Part shown: positions 48,445 to 57,114 of the stretch, piece after piece
Layout: every line of letters begins with the position of its first letter
How positions within the stretch are numbered: position 1 is the first letter of the stretch
Source: Enterococcus larvae
Lineage (GTDB): Bacteria > Bacillota > Bacilli > Lactobacillales > Enterococcaceae
DNA: 64,000 bases
Reading direction: 5' to 3'
Assembly (NCBI RefSeq): GCF_017830045.1
Contig: NZ_JAEDXU010000003.1
Coordinates: 1 to 64,000, forward strand
Made by a program: the position numbers and the translations under genes
Notes under the pieces: model-generated
Databases searched by the model: none
Told to the model about the DNA's origin: nothing
Seen by the model: the letters and a program-made list of their open reading frames with translations, nothing else

Positions 48445-49500
48445 GTGATGAAACGAGCCGATAACGATATGCCCTTTTTACTGACTTATGAAAATGTTGC
48501 TTGGTATGAGAATGGAAAAGTTCGAATCCTCGATAGACGTATTTATCCGACAGAAATTTCATTTGTTGAATGTACTACCCACACAGAGGTTGCCCAAGCA
48601 ATCACAGATATGGTCACTCAAAGTGCCGGACCTTACACAGCAGCCGGAATGGGCATGGCTCTAGCGGCCTATGAGGCAAAAGGAAAATCAGAAGCTGAAC
48701 AGCTGGCGCATCTGCTTCAAGCGGCTCAGACAATCGGGCATGCCCGACCAACAACCGCCAACAGAATGACACAGATCACGATGAATTGTGCCGAAGTCGG
48801 CAAAGCAGCACTGGCTGCCGGAAATGATCCAGTTGAAGCCATTTTTTTTACAACATTGGAATCATTGAACAGAAGATACACAGTCATGGATCAAGTGGCA
48901 GAACACCTGATGACTCAGGTTTCGCCAAATAGCAGTGTCCTTACCCAATGCTTCGGTGAAACAATCGTAGGTACCTTTCTCCGAGCAGCAAGAAAAAAGA
49001 ATTACGACCTGAAGATTTATTGTGCCGAAACCCGTCCTTATCTTCAAGGGGCTCGATTAACGGCTAGTTGCGCTGCAGATCTGGGCTTTGATACGACAGT
49101 CATTACAGACAATATGGTTGCCTATGCAATGGAGAACAAAGGTATTGATGTATTCACTTCTGCTGCTGATACGATTGCTCGAGATGGACATATCGCCAAC
49201 AAAATCGGCACAAACCAAATTGCTCTTTTGGCACAGCACTACGAGATCCCCTATTTTGTTACAGGGATTCCTGATAGTGATAAATTCGGCAAACAGGATA
49301 TCATCATCGAAGAACGTGATCCTAAGCAGGTCTTGGAATACCGGGGTATCCCCAACACGCTGCCAAATGTGAAAGCCATTTATCCCTCTTTTGATATCAC
49401 ACCGCCTAACAGGATCAATGGCGTGGTCACAGATAAGGGCATCTATTCTCCGTATGATTTGGCCACCTATTTTACAAAAGAAGAAACTCGTTTTTATTGA
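48445..49500 (+). CDS. mtnA: Methylthioribose-1-phosphate isomerase
   Basis: MtnA converts 5-methylthioribose-1-phosphate (or 5-deoxyribose-1-phosphate) to the ribulose-1-phosphate form. The 351-aa protein shows the eIF2B-like fold, the conserved NRMTQITMNCAE region, catalytic Cys in YCAETRPYLQGARLTA, the catalytic Asp region ADTIARDGHIANKIGT, and the C-terminal TGIPDSD/ERDPKQVLE block. The start is GTG 48445 or the ATG that follows it; GGAGG lies 10-13 nt upstream. It begins 6 nt after mtnK. Confidence 0.92.
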   Translation: MMKRADNDMPFLLTYENVAWYENGKVRILDRRIYPTEISFVECTTHTEVAQAITDMVTQSAGPYTAAGMGMALAAYEAKGKSEAEQLAHLLQAAQTIGHARPTTANRMTQITMNCAEVGKAALAAGNDPVEAIFFTTLESLNRRYTVMDQVAEHLMTQVSPNSSVLTQCFGETIVGTFLRAARKKNYDLKIYCAETRPYLQGARLTASCAADLGFDTTVITDNMVAYAMENKGIDVFTSAADTIARDGHIANKIGTNQIALLAQHYEIPYFVTGIPDSDKFGKQDIIIEERDPKQVLEYRGIPNTLPNVKAIYPSFDITPPNRINGVVTDKGIYSPYDLATYFTKEETRFY

Positions 49501-49559
49501 TTGCACAAACGATTCAGCAACACTGATACGTTATTATTAAGGGTGCATCTATAGCCTCA

Positions 49560-49581
49560 GACGGAACTCCCGCAGTTCCGT
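49560..49581 (+). other. Intercistronic hairpin between mtnA and the aldolase gene
   Basis: ACGGAACT-CCCGC-AGTTCCGT is a perfect 8-bp stem without a following T tract, so it is not a standard terminator. It could stabilise or process the mRNA between genes. Confidence 0.5.
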
Positions 49582-49625
49582 TACTGATATTCTAGACATC
49601 CTTAAAGAAAGAGGAGTAATTACCC

Positions 49626-50285
49626 ATGAAATATATGAAGGAAAGAAAACAGCTCGTTGATTACGGGAAAAAGATGCTTGAGGAAAGCCTAACAACTGGT
49701 ACAGGAGGCAATCTCAGTATTTTCATCCGAGAGGATCAGATCATGCTGATCACACCAAGCGGTATTCCCTACAATGAGACAACTCCGGAGGATATTGTTG
49801 CACTGGACTTGAACGGAAATGTAGTAGAAGGTACTCGAAAACCTTCAAGTGAATATGACATGCATCGCATTTTTTATCAAAAAACAGATACGATCAATGC
49901 CGTTGTTCATACCCATTCTGAATTTGCAACAGTCTTTGCCTGCCTACAGGAAGATATTCTTCCTCTTCACTATATCATCGGTTCTGTTGGTAAAAAAATC
50001 AGATGCTGCAAGTACGAAACCTTCGGTACCTACGCACTCGCTGAGGAAATTTACCGAACGATCGGTGATGATAAAGGGCTGCTTTTGGGCAATCATGGCA
50101 CGATTGCTATCGGCGAAAGCCTGGCGGATGCCTTTTCTGTTGCCAAAGATATTGAATTTATCGCAAAACTTTACTACCGTGCTCGTGCAATTGGCACGCC
50201 AGTCTTATTATCTGAGGAACAAATCGATGAGGTGGTCGAAAAATTCGGTACCTACGGACAGCTGAGAACACACGGACAAAATTAA
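49626..50285 (+). CDS. Class II aldolase of the DHAP shunt type
   Basis: The 219-aa aldolase of the FucA/AraD fold shows the catalytic Glu76 (SSEYDMH) and zinc ligands His95 and His97 (HTH) and His157 (NHG). In the DHAP shunt an enzyme of this family cuts methylthioribulose-1-phosphate, or 5-deoxyribulose-1-phosphate, to DHAP and an aldehyde. The mtnK-mtnA neighbours point to that role. In isolation it would be called fuculose-phosphate aldolase. GAGGAG lies 9 nt before ATG 49626. A terminator follows. Confidence 0.85.
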   Translation: MKYMKERKQLVDYGKKMLEESLTTGTGGNLSIFIREDQIMLITPSGIPYNETTPEDIVALDLNGNVVEGTRKPSSEYDMHRIFYQKTDTINAVVHTHSEFATVFACLQEDILPLHYIIGSVGKKIRCCKYETFGTYALAEEIYRTIGDDKGLLLGNHGTIAIGESLADAFSVAKDIEFIAKLYYRARAIGTPVLLSEEQIDEVVEKFGTYGQLRTHGQN

Positions 50286-50327
50286 AAAAAAGATGGCGAC
50301 ACACAACTGGTGTCAGCCATCTTTTTT
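50284..50327 (+). terminator. Bidirectional terminator after the aldolase gene
   Basis: AAAAAAGATGGC ... GCCATCTTTTTT forms a long stem with an internal GACAC/GTGTC helix and T/A tracts at both ends. The minus-strand secreted-protein gene ends beside it, so both transcripts may use it. Confidence 0.85.
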
Positions 50328-50332
50328 AATTA

Positions 50333-50956
50333 TTACTGCCTACCGCGATGTCCATTTCCGTGTCCAGTACCATGAGTCGATGAATAGCCGTGATTACCTG
50401 TTCCCTGACCAGTAGTCTGACCTGTTCCTTGACTGCTGTTATTCACACAGCGGCCGTCACAAACGCCATTATAATGCCCAGTACCATCACAGATACCCAT
50501 ACCGCTACCCATGTGATGTCCAGTATTCGTCGAACCACTGTTGTTCACACAAGTGTTGTCACAAACACCCGTTGCATGAAAGCGACCATCGCATGCACCA
50601 ACAGTTTGATTAACCTGTGTTCCCGATGCTTCTTCAACAACCGTTTCCACTACAGGTGCTTCTTGCGTTAGCTGTTCCTGTATGGGTTGTTCCTGAACAA
50701 CTGGCGTCGTCTCTATTGTCTTCTGCTGATTTTCAAAAGTTCTCTTTTCAGCCCTGTTTTTCTTCAGTGTATTGGTTAGACTAGTTGCCTTTTTGCACAC
50801 TTCTGTCACCTGAATACCTGATCGATAACCAGCTGATGGGACATGTGTCTCATTCCTACGCTCCGAAGCTCTACTATCGGCAGTGGTACTTCCCAGACTG
50901 ATTCCTATCACTCCAACAGTCACTACTGTCAGCAGTACACCCAATATCTTTTTCAT
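50333..50956 (-). CDS. Secreted protein with tandem Cys/His repeats
   Basis: The 207-aa protein has an N-terminal signal-like segment (KKILGVLLTVVTVGVIGISLG), a basic region, a Gln/Val/Thr-rich linker and two repeats of the pattern C-x4-H-x4-C-x3-C-VNNS: C122/H127/C132/C136 and C156/H161/C166/C170. A Gly/His/Thr-rich tail ends in HRGRQ. The spacing is identical in both repeats and suggests a metal-binding site. I do not recognise the family. It is encoded 84 nt downstream of the histidine kinase gene, on the same strand, and probably belongs to that system. Confidence 0.75.
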   Translation of the reverse strand: MKKILGVLLTVVTVGVIGISLGSTTADSRASERRNETHVPSAGYRSGIQVTEVCKKATSLTNTLKKNRAEKRTFENQQKTIETTPVVQEQPIQEQLTQEAPVVETVVEEASGTQVNQTVGACDGRFHATGVCDNTCVNNSGSTNTGHHMGSGMGICDGTGHYNGVCDGRCVNNSSQGTGQTTGQGTGNHGYSSTHGTGHGNGHRGRQ

Positions 50957-51040
50957 TTCCTCACCTCGCTTTCCTCTTCACTGCCAAGTGTAAAAGGAAA
51001 GTGTGACAAAACTATGGCAGTCTGATAGAAAACTCAGGCA

Positions 51041-52510
51041 TCATTTTTTTATAGGTAAATAGATATCAACAATCACATGCTTGTCGTCTGTGTTTTCAAG
51101 GACAATGGTCCCTGAATGACGCTGAACGATTTGCTGGCAAATAGCCAAGCCCAGACCGGTCCCCTCTTCTATTGCAGATCTATCTCCTCGATGAAAAGCC
51201 TGGAACAGCTCTGCTTTATCAAGGCTTACAGGATAACTGCTTGGATTACTCAGTTGGATATGGAGCTGATCCTCTGCTGATTCAAGTAAAAGCTCGATCT
51301 TCGCATTTTTCTCACTATATTTATGTGCATTTTCCAGTAGATTTTTTATCAGCTGTGTCAGACGTCCTTGATCTCCCTCGATATAAACAGGGGCAGTCAG
51401 CCAATTATCGAAAATGAATTCCTGCTGTTTTTCAGCCAACTTCAAACGATAAGAACGAACTGCATCCTCAATGATTATTAAAGGATCTACCTCTTCCTTG
51501 ACTAAAGAAAACCCAACAGCCTGTAATCGGCTCAGCTCCAATAAGTCATTGACCAAGCGCTCTAAGTATCCCGCCTCTTTCAGCAATTGCTCATGGTAGT
51601 TTTTTTGCTCTTCCGGCGAGTCGACCAAACCATCCGTCAACGCTTCTAAAGAGCTTTTCATAACCATGACCGGTGTTCGTAGTTCATGAGATATTTGAGA
51701 CAGAAACTCCTTTTCATTCTGCTCTTTGCTTATTCGTGCCTTTTCGGCTTTTTCAAGACGATCCCTCAAAATCGATAAACGATCGGCCAACTCATTCAGC
51801 TCGTCCTCAGTGTGAATAGCCAGCGGAGCCGGATATTTTTCTGCAATCAAGGCATTCGTGTAACTCTCCATTTCTTTGATCGGTGCTGTAAAACCTTTTG
51901 CCAATCTAACTGAAACTAAAATACTGATAGCTAATGCAATCAACAAGCTGACCAAGAGAATTAGATAACCGTTCGCCTGATTTTGATGGATCGCAGCCAC
52001 CTCAGAATACATGACAATCACGCCTACAACTTCGTTATCAATAATGATTGGCAGAGCGCTGGTCACTGCATTCAGCTGAAGCAAACTCCCCTCTTTTTCT
52101 ACCACAGACTGCTTTGTTTGATAAACCTCTGCAACTAGCTTCTCCGCAGTTGATGGTATCGGAATATCTGTGTCTGTTGAGTTATGATGTCCTTTCAAAA
52201 GAGTATTTTGCTCCTTGTCAACAACCCAAACGCTATCCCCGGCGATTTGATTGATGAAATTCAAATATGCACCATACCCCATCATACCGCTATGATTGCC
52301 TGATGCCCCCCGCTGTGTGCGAGTATCTGTAGAGAAATAGTCTGTCAAGGTCTCTTGAATGACCTGCCCTCGATGCGTCATCTCTTCCACATGTAAATCC
52401 TCTGTCTGTCTTGTAAAAATCACACTAAACAGCAAACCAATTATCACTGTCATGGTAACTAACAAAATAGAAAACAGGCGAATCAGACGACCGGATATAT
52501 GTTTTTTCAT
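51041..52510 (-). CDS. Sensor histidine kinase
   Basis: The 489-aa kinase has TM helices near 12-33 and 180-200 flanking an extracellular sensor domain of about 145 residues. A HAMP region (about 200-255) follows, then the H-box SHELRTPV (His275) and the N-box NLLENAHKYS. The G-box region is GTGLGLAICQQI. The extracellular part contains His/Met/Gly-rich stretches (GNHSGMMGYG, KGHHNSTD) that could bind metal. It overlaps the response regulator by 4 nt. Confidence 0.9.
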   Translation of the reverse strand: MKKHISGRLIRLFSILLVTMTVIIGLLFSVIFTRQTEDLHVEEMTHRGQVIQETLTDYFSTDTRTQRGASGNHSGMMGYGAYLNFINQIAGDSVWVVDKEQNTLLKGHHNSTDTDIPIPSTAEKLVAEVYQTKQSVVEKEGSLLQLNAVTSALPIIIDNEVVGVIVMYSEVAAIHQNQANGYLILLVSLLIALAISILVSVRLAKGFTAPIKEMESYTNALIAEKYPAPLAIHTEDELNELADRLSILRDRLEKAEKARISKEQNEKEFLSQISHELRTPVMVMKSSLEALTDGLVDSPEEQKNYHEQLLKEAGYLERLVNDLLELSRLQAVGFSLVKEEVDPLIIIEDAVRSYRLKLAEKQQEFIFDNWLTAPVYIEGDQGRLTQLIKNLLENAHKYSEKNAKIELLLESAEDQLHIQLSNPSSYPVSLDKAELFQAFHRGDRSAIEEGTGLGLAICQQIVQRHSGTIVLENTDDKHVIVDIYLPIKK

Positions 52511-53190
52511 GTCGTCACCTCAAAGGCATAGCCAGCTCCCCAGATTGTTTGTATATGGCAGACAGAATCACTATTCTTTAATTTCGCTCGTAAACGTTTG
52601 ATATGACTATCAACCGTTCTCGCGTCGCCAAAATAATCAACACCCCAAACACTGTCCAGAAGATTTTCACGTGTAAATACTTTTTTAGGAAACTGGACAA
52701 ACAGCAGCAGCAAGTCGAATTCTTTTTTCGTTAGTGCCAGCTTACTTCCCGCAGCCGCAACCTCCTTTGTTTCTATGTCGATCCTGATATCCTCATATGA
52801 AATCCGCCGGTCTGTACCGGCTTTCTCAAATTGAACTCTTCGAAGCAATGCATTCACACGAGCAACAACTTCTTTGGTAGAAAATGGCTTAACAATATAA
52901 TCATCTGCACCGATTTCCAGACCGAGAATGCGGTCCGCATCCTCTGATTTTGCCGTGATCATGATGATCGGAACTGTTGATGTTTCTCTTATTTTCCGAC
53001 AAACTGCATAGCCGTCCAGCTCAGGCAACATGATATCCAACAAAATCAAGTCATAACGTTGGCGTTCGAAGGATGCCAAGGCTTCCTTGCCGTCATAAAC
53101 TGCATTTACTTCATAATCTGCATGAATCAAATATTTTTTTAGTACTTCAACGATCTGTCGATTATCCTCAACGATCAATAATTTAGGCAT
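52507..53190 (-). CDS. OmpR-family response regulator
   Basis: The 227-aa protein has a full receiver (acidic ED at 8-9, phospho-acceptor D52 in LLDIMLPELDG, Lys in DDYIVKPFS) and a C-terminal winged helix ending in TIWGAGYAFEV. It leads the operon with the kinase. An inverted repeat TTACACT/AGTGTAA stands 32 nt before its start (53222-53246) and related half-sites lie before the secreted-protein gene, hinting at autoregulation. Confidence 0.9.
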   Translation of the reverse strand: MPKLLIVEDNRQIVEVLKKYLIHADYEVNAVYDGKEALASFERQRYDLILLDIMLPELDGYAVCRKIRETSTVPIIMITAKSEDADRILGLEIGADDYIVKPFSTKEVVARVNALLRRVQFEKAGTDRRISYEDIRIDIETKEVAAAGSKLALTKKEFDLLLLFVQFPKKVFTRENLLDSVWGVDYFGDARTVDSHIKRLRAKLKNSDSVCHIQTIWGAGYAFEVTT

Positions 53191-53221
53191 GACGTTCTCC
53201 TTAACATTAGGCTGATTTTCC

Positions 53222-53246
53222 TTACACTCTTTCTTCCCCAGTGTAA
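53222..53246 (-). promoter_or_regulatory. Inverted repeat before the response regulator gene
   Basis: TTACACT and AGTGTAA flank an 11-nt spacer. The half-site recurs as AAGTGTAA (50986-50993) and AAGTGTGA (50999-51006), 13 nt apart, before the secreted-protein gene. A shared binding site for the response regulator is the simplest reading. Confidence 0.5.
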
Positions 53247-53409
53247 TTGACTATTAATAGCATACATTTTCTGACGGCATTTTGTCTACACCGTCCATTT
53301 ATAAACGCTGCAGTTTTTTCTAACGGAACTTAACCGTTGCGCCTTTGACTATTCAAGTTAAAATCTATAGAAAAGCCTAGATTGATTGTCTACTCGCTTC
53401 TCAGAGTAT

Positions 53410-53453
53410 AAACAAATAAAGCGGATATAACATGTAAATGCTGCACCCGCTTT
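53410..53453 (-). terminator. Terminator after the ClbS/DfsB-like gene
   Basis: AAAGCGG / CCGCTTT pairs, with TTTGTTT following on the minus strand. The long loop makes it a moderate call. Confidence 0.6.
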
Positions 53454-53464
53454 AACAACTGTTC

Positions 53465-53998
53465 TTAAGTCGTCATTTTTTTATATTTTCTGATTTTCTT
53501 TAACGCCCATTCATAATGACTGGTTGTTGCAGAAACAAAATAGCTGCCTAACGCTGAGCTGCCTACCCATGGAAAGACTTTTTTGGCAAATAACTCATCA
53601 TTTGAAAACTGTTCTGCCAGCTTCATTACCTTCACATGACTTTCTTTAAGCAAAGACAGGGCCTCATCGTAGGAGCTATCCTTGTGTTTTTCTACAAATT
53701 CTACATTCATGGCTCCATACGTTCTCCAATTATATCCCTCTTTAAGAAATTGTCTGCTCTCTCCATTCAGATTTGAATCTACCCAGTCTAACAGCATTTG
53801 CTGCCACTCATATAAATGGATCAGTACATCATGAATGTTCCGATCTCGTTTCCAATGCTCGCCCTTTTCTTTCTCTAAATCAAAAGAAAATGTGCCCGTC
53901 AGTTGTTCCGCAGTCATTGAATCAAGCAGCTCAATCAATTTGTCATAGTTTGTACTCGCCGTTTCAATAAGATCTTCTTTCGTCGTCGGTCTAGCCAT
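53465..53998 (-). CDS. ClbS/DfsB-family four-helix bundle protein
   Basis: The 177-aa protein begins MARPTTKEDLIETASTNYDKLI and keeps the DUF1706/ClbS pattern (HDVLIHLYEWQQMLLDW, EGYNWRTYGAMN). ClbS inactivates the genotoxin colibactin in its producer, but relatives in Firmicutes have no known substrate. I chose ATG 53998, 9 nt after AGAGGAG; the longer frame overlaps that site. It appears to stand alone. Confidence 0.82.
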   Translation of the reverse strand: MARPTTKEDLIETASTNYDKLIELLDSMTAEQLTGTFSFDLEKEKGEHWKRDRNIHDVLIHLYEWQQMLLDWVDSNLNGESRQFLKEGYNWRTYGAMNVEFVEKHKDSSYDEALSLLKESHVKVMKLAEQFSNDELFAKKVFPWVGSSALGSYFVSATTSHYEWALKKIRKYKKMTT

Positions 53999-54184
53999 TT
54001 TAAACATCTCCTCTTTCATTCGATTATTTTGCAATCATGTCATTAAGCTATATCTAAAATATAAACTATTACGTAAGGTATGAGTCAACAGATAATTTTT
54101 TTATTTTTGTTCAGGACATACCACCTAAGTGATAAGCCTCTTTTGAAGTTGTAGTATTGTAGCTGCTTCAATGATCACGCATTT

Positions 54185-54610
54185 CTATATTATTGAGTTC
54201 TCCAGCTGAACCATTTTCTCTGGATAATCGTGAGCGTACATCTCAAACGCTGTTTCCTTATCCGTTCCATCCAACAAACAAAAAACAGGATAAGAAATTT
54301 GTTCTGTAAAATAAGCGATTTTCTGCAGCTCCGAATCTGTAAATACTTCGTCGCTACTTCCCCAGCTTTTCCCTAAATGAACGATTGTCCAAAAATCTGC
54401 AATCATTTCTTTGTTCACTTGTTCCTCCTGAATGCAATCCGCCAACAGGTACGTAAGTTGAACCACCTCGTGAAAAGCCTCTTCCAAAAGCTGCTTCCCT
54501 TTGAACGGTCTCAATAAGCGAACGAACCCATTCTCCCAAAATGGATCCTCGATGTCCTCATTTCTTGACGAATGAAAAGATAATTTCCGTTTTGCCTCTT
54601 CTCTATTCAT
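54185..54610 (-). CDS. Uncharacterised small acidic protein
   Basis: The 141-aa protein has no TM helix or signal, a mixed helical pattern, and aromatic-rich ends (DPFWENGFVRLLRPF, YAHDYPEKMV). AGGAG precedes the ATG. I do not recognise a family. Its size, acidity and place near an SMI1-like gene would fit an immunity protein, but nothing confirms it. Confidence 0.6.
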   Translation of the reverse strand: MNREEAKRKLSFHSSRNEDIEDPFWENGFVRLLRPFKGKQLLEEAFHEVVQLTYLLADCIQEEQVNKEMIADFWTIVHLGKSWGSSDEVFTDSELQKIAYFTEQISYPVFCLLDGTDKETAFEMYAHDYPEKMVQLENSII

Positions 54611-54875
54611 AGATGTCTCCTAGTCTCCTAACCTGTTTTTGTCGAAAAAATTCCTTTAAACTTAAAGTGATAAGGTACACTTATTGCCCAATATAAAATG
54701 CCTGCTGACACATAATAAACAGCTTTATTCCTTAAGTTTCTACAATCAAAAACTACAAAGCTTTCGCTGAAGTCCAAGCTTATTGGAGAGTACATGTCCT
54801 ATGATATATCTCTCTTCATTTCTCCTGTTAAGGTCTGCCTCTTATTTTAGGAAAATTTATTTATTAGCCGTTCCC

Positions 54876-55409
54876 TCACTCTTCTTCCTCCAACATACGA
54901 ACGAAGCTTTCGAAATCCTTTGCTAAAAACGTTATCTTATAATCCATCTCTTGATCCACATGCACAACAGCTGGTACATCCTTAGAACCGTATACTTTGT
55001 AGTCTAAGAAAATCATATCATGACCGGCTGATGGACAATCACAAATGGCAATCCCGATATCAGGATATCCCCACTCCTCTATCCAGAACCGACTGCCAAA
55101 ATTGCCGAGCAGCGCATTCGACCCTGTGATCCCGATATTAAGAAACCCTTCGATTGCCACACTGTTTTCTGACCAGCTTGTCGGTGTCTCAGTTCTGCAC
55201 CCATCTTTCAGCGGTATTCCACCATTCTGTTTTTTCATAAAAGAAAGATAGGACAACGGCAGCTTGTAACCAAGCTCTTTTTCAATACGAGCTACATCAG
55301 AGGAGCCAAATCTTCCCCCTTCATAGTTTGCCTTCGCATAATCCGAAACTTTCCAAAAGCCTTCAAAATCAAAATCTTTCCAATATGTATCTATTGATTC
55401 ACTACTCAT
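54876..55409 (-). CDS. SMI1/KNR4-family (immunity-like) protein
   Basis: The 177-aa protein carries the SMI1/KNR4 pattern: IEKELGYKLPLSYLSFMKKQNGG, then WGYPDIGIAICDCPSAGHDMIFLDY and VHVDQE. In bacteria this fold is common in immunity proteins against contact-dependent or LXG/polymorphic toxins. No toxin gene is adjacent, so it is an orphan or serves another role. I chose ATG 55409 with GGGAG 8 nt upstream; the longer frame adds a Lys-run. Confidence 0.78.
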   Translation of the reverse strand: MSSESIDTYWKDFDFEGFWKVSDYAKANYEGGRFGSSDVARIEKELGYKLPLSYLSFMKKQNGGIPLKDGCRTETPTSWSENSVAIEGFLNIGITGSNALLGNFGSRFWIEEWGYPDIGIAICDCPSAGHDMIFLDYKVYGSKDVPAVVHVDQEMDYKITFLAKDFESFVRMLEEEE

Positions 55410-55562
55410 CCTGGATACTCCCTTTTTCTTCTTTTTATTAGATGTGTTCACAGCTCTTCTCTCCTCCATTATACCAACTGAGACTTGCCCTTACAGTGGA
55501 ATTCTTGGTTCTTTTTTAAGGAGTCAAATATTTTTCAGTCCTTTCCTAACAATTTCTAACAA

Positions 55563-55609
55563 AAAAACAACCTAGAAGGCAGCCTTACGTACTGTCCTTG
55601 GTTGTTTTT
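55563..55609 (-). terminator. Terminator after the LacI-family regulator gene
   Basis: AAAAACAACC / GGTTGTTTTT pairs around a 27-nt loop and is followed on the minus strand by TTTTTTTGTT. It is about 140 nt past the stop codon. Confidence 0.78.
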
Positions 55610-55747
55610 CTCATAACTGCTAACAAAGATATTGCCGACTATAACGCTTCAATAGTTCTCTATTTAACACGCATCTCTGGTACGCTCTTCCTACTCAGCT
55701 TTCCTATAATCTGAAAAATCTGCACAGCACTTGTTTCATTCTTAGGT

Positions 55748-56761
55748 TCACTTTTTCGGTGCGACGCTTTGGCGATGCTTTATTTCATGAGCAATTCGTC
55801 GGTTATTATTTTGATCATCTCCATCGATGATTTCTGTAAGTAGCTTAGCTGCTTCAAAACCAATTTCCCTCATATCCTGGGAAACTGAGGTCAGTTCCGG
55901 TGTGACATAAGACGCAAGGATAATATCATCGAAACCGATGATCGATAGATCCTCCGGCACCTTTATACCCATATCTTTGACAGCCCTCATTGCGCCGATC
56001 GCCATAACATCGCTGGCACAAAATAGCGCAGTGATTTCTTTATTCGTAGTGAGAAGGTTCTTTGTAATAAAATATGAGATGTCTTCTTCAAAATTTGCAT
56101 ATTGTATATAGGATTCTTTCAAGGGAATAGCATTCTCTTTCAAGGCTTGACAATACCCTGTCTCACGTAATATGCTCACATCAGCATCTCTGCTTCCGTT
56201 AATCATCCCAATACTCTCATGGCCCTGTTCAATCAGGTAGTTTACCGCCTCAAAAGCAGCCTTTTGGTTATCAATCGATACAGTTCCAACCTTTGGATTC
56301 TTTACAGACATATCCACCAGCACTGTCGGCAAAGAAGTTTCCTCAATTTCCTGATAGTAGGGGTCCGTCATCTTCAATCCCTGAATCACCGCACCGGTAA
56401 TGTTATGCTCGTTACAAAATTGGCGAAAAGTCTTACTCAACTGTTTCTCTGTGCTTGTTGCGTAAAATACAAACTCATAATCAGATTTCTCAGTATATTT
56501 ATAGACACCATCTAAAACCTCCATTGGCATGGTAGATTTCCGTGTAAAATTCAACTCATTCAAAATCAATGCAATGGTTTGCTGTTTTTTTGAGGATAGT
56601 GTGCGTGCTGCCATATTCGGCGCATAATCCAGCTCTTTTGCAATCTTCAAAATTTTGTCTTTGGTTTCTAGATTGATATCTGTATAGCCATTAAATACTT
56701 TTGAGACTGTCGCAATAGAGACACCCGCCTGCTTTGCCACATCTCTTATCGTTGCACGCAT
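55748..56761 (-). CDS. LacI-family transcriptional regulator
   Basis: The 337-aa repressor has the LacI HTH (TIRDVAKQAGVSIATVSKVFN, 4-24) and a periplasmic-binding-like effector domain ending in SLIDG-type GFDDI (IIGFDDIILASYVTPELTSV). It sits downstream of the sugar ABC importer and GH65 phosphorylase genes, on the same strand. It probably represses them through the AAAACGTTTT palindromes found before the phosphorylase and beta-phosphoglucomutase genes. AGGAGCTGAAGAAT precedes the ATG. Confidence 0.9.
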   Translation of the reverse strand: MRATIRDVAKQAGVSIATVSKVFNGYTDINLETKDKILKIAKELDYAPNMAARTLSSKKQQTIALILNELNFTRKSTMPMEVLDGVYKYTEKSDYEFVFYATSTEKQLSKTFRQFCNEHNITGAVIQGLKMTDPYYQEIEETSLPTVLVDMSVKNPKVGTVSIDNQKAAFEAVNYLIEQGHESIGMINGSRDADVSILRETGYCQALKENAIPLKESYIQYANFEEDISYFITKNLLTTNKEITALFCASDVMAIGAMRAVKDMGIKVPEDLSIIGFDDIILASYVTPELTSVSQDMREIGFEAAKLLTEIIDGDDQNNNRRIAHEIKHRQSVAPKK

Positions 56762-57114
56762 ATTCTTCAGCTCCTATTTTACTCATATTTCCTGTCTATT
56801 TTCCCCTCAGCTCATCGTTGGATCACCAACCCGCCAACCGCGTTCTTTCATACTCAGCCATTTAAGACGTATTTCTCCAAATAGAAAGACATGAAAGAGA
56901 TACCACTTACTCCTTCAGCAGTCGATACCTCTTCTTTTCCATGATTCTATCCAAAAGACAGCTATCCATCCATTTGTATCCTACAGCCTCTTCATAAAGA
57001 TTATAACGCATTGCACACCTTAGCGCATACTACAAATTGTTTCAACAGAGCAACTGTATATAATGGGCTATTTCTGCTATCGCTACTCCCTAGCAGCAAG
57101 CACACAGAGAATGG
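56762..57114. other. Gene-free interval between the LacI gene and the permease operon
   Basis: I see no gene or clear terminator here. The LacI promoter should lie close to 56762. The end of the ABC transcript is not obvious, so read-through into the regulator gene is possible. Confidence 0.4.
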
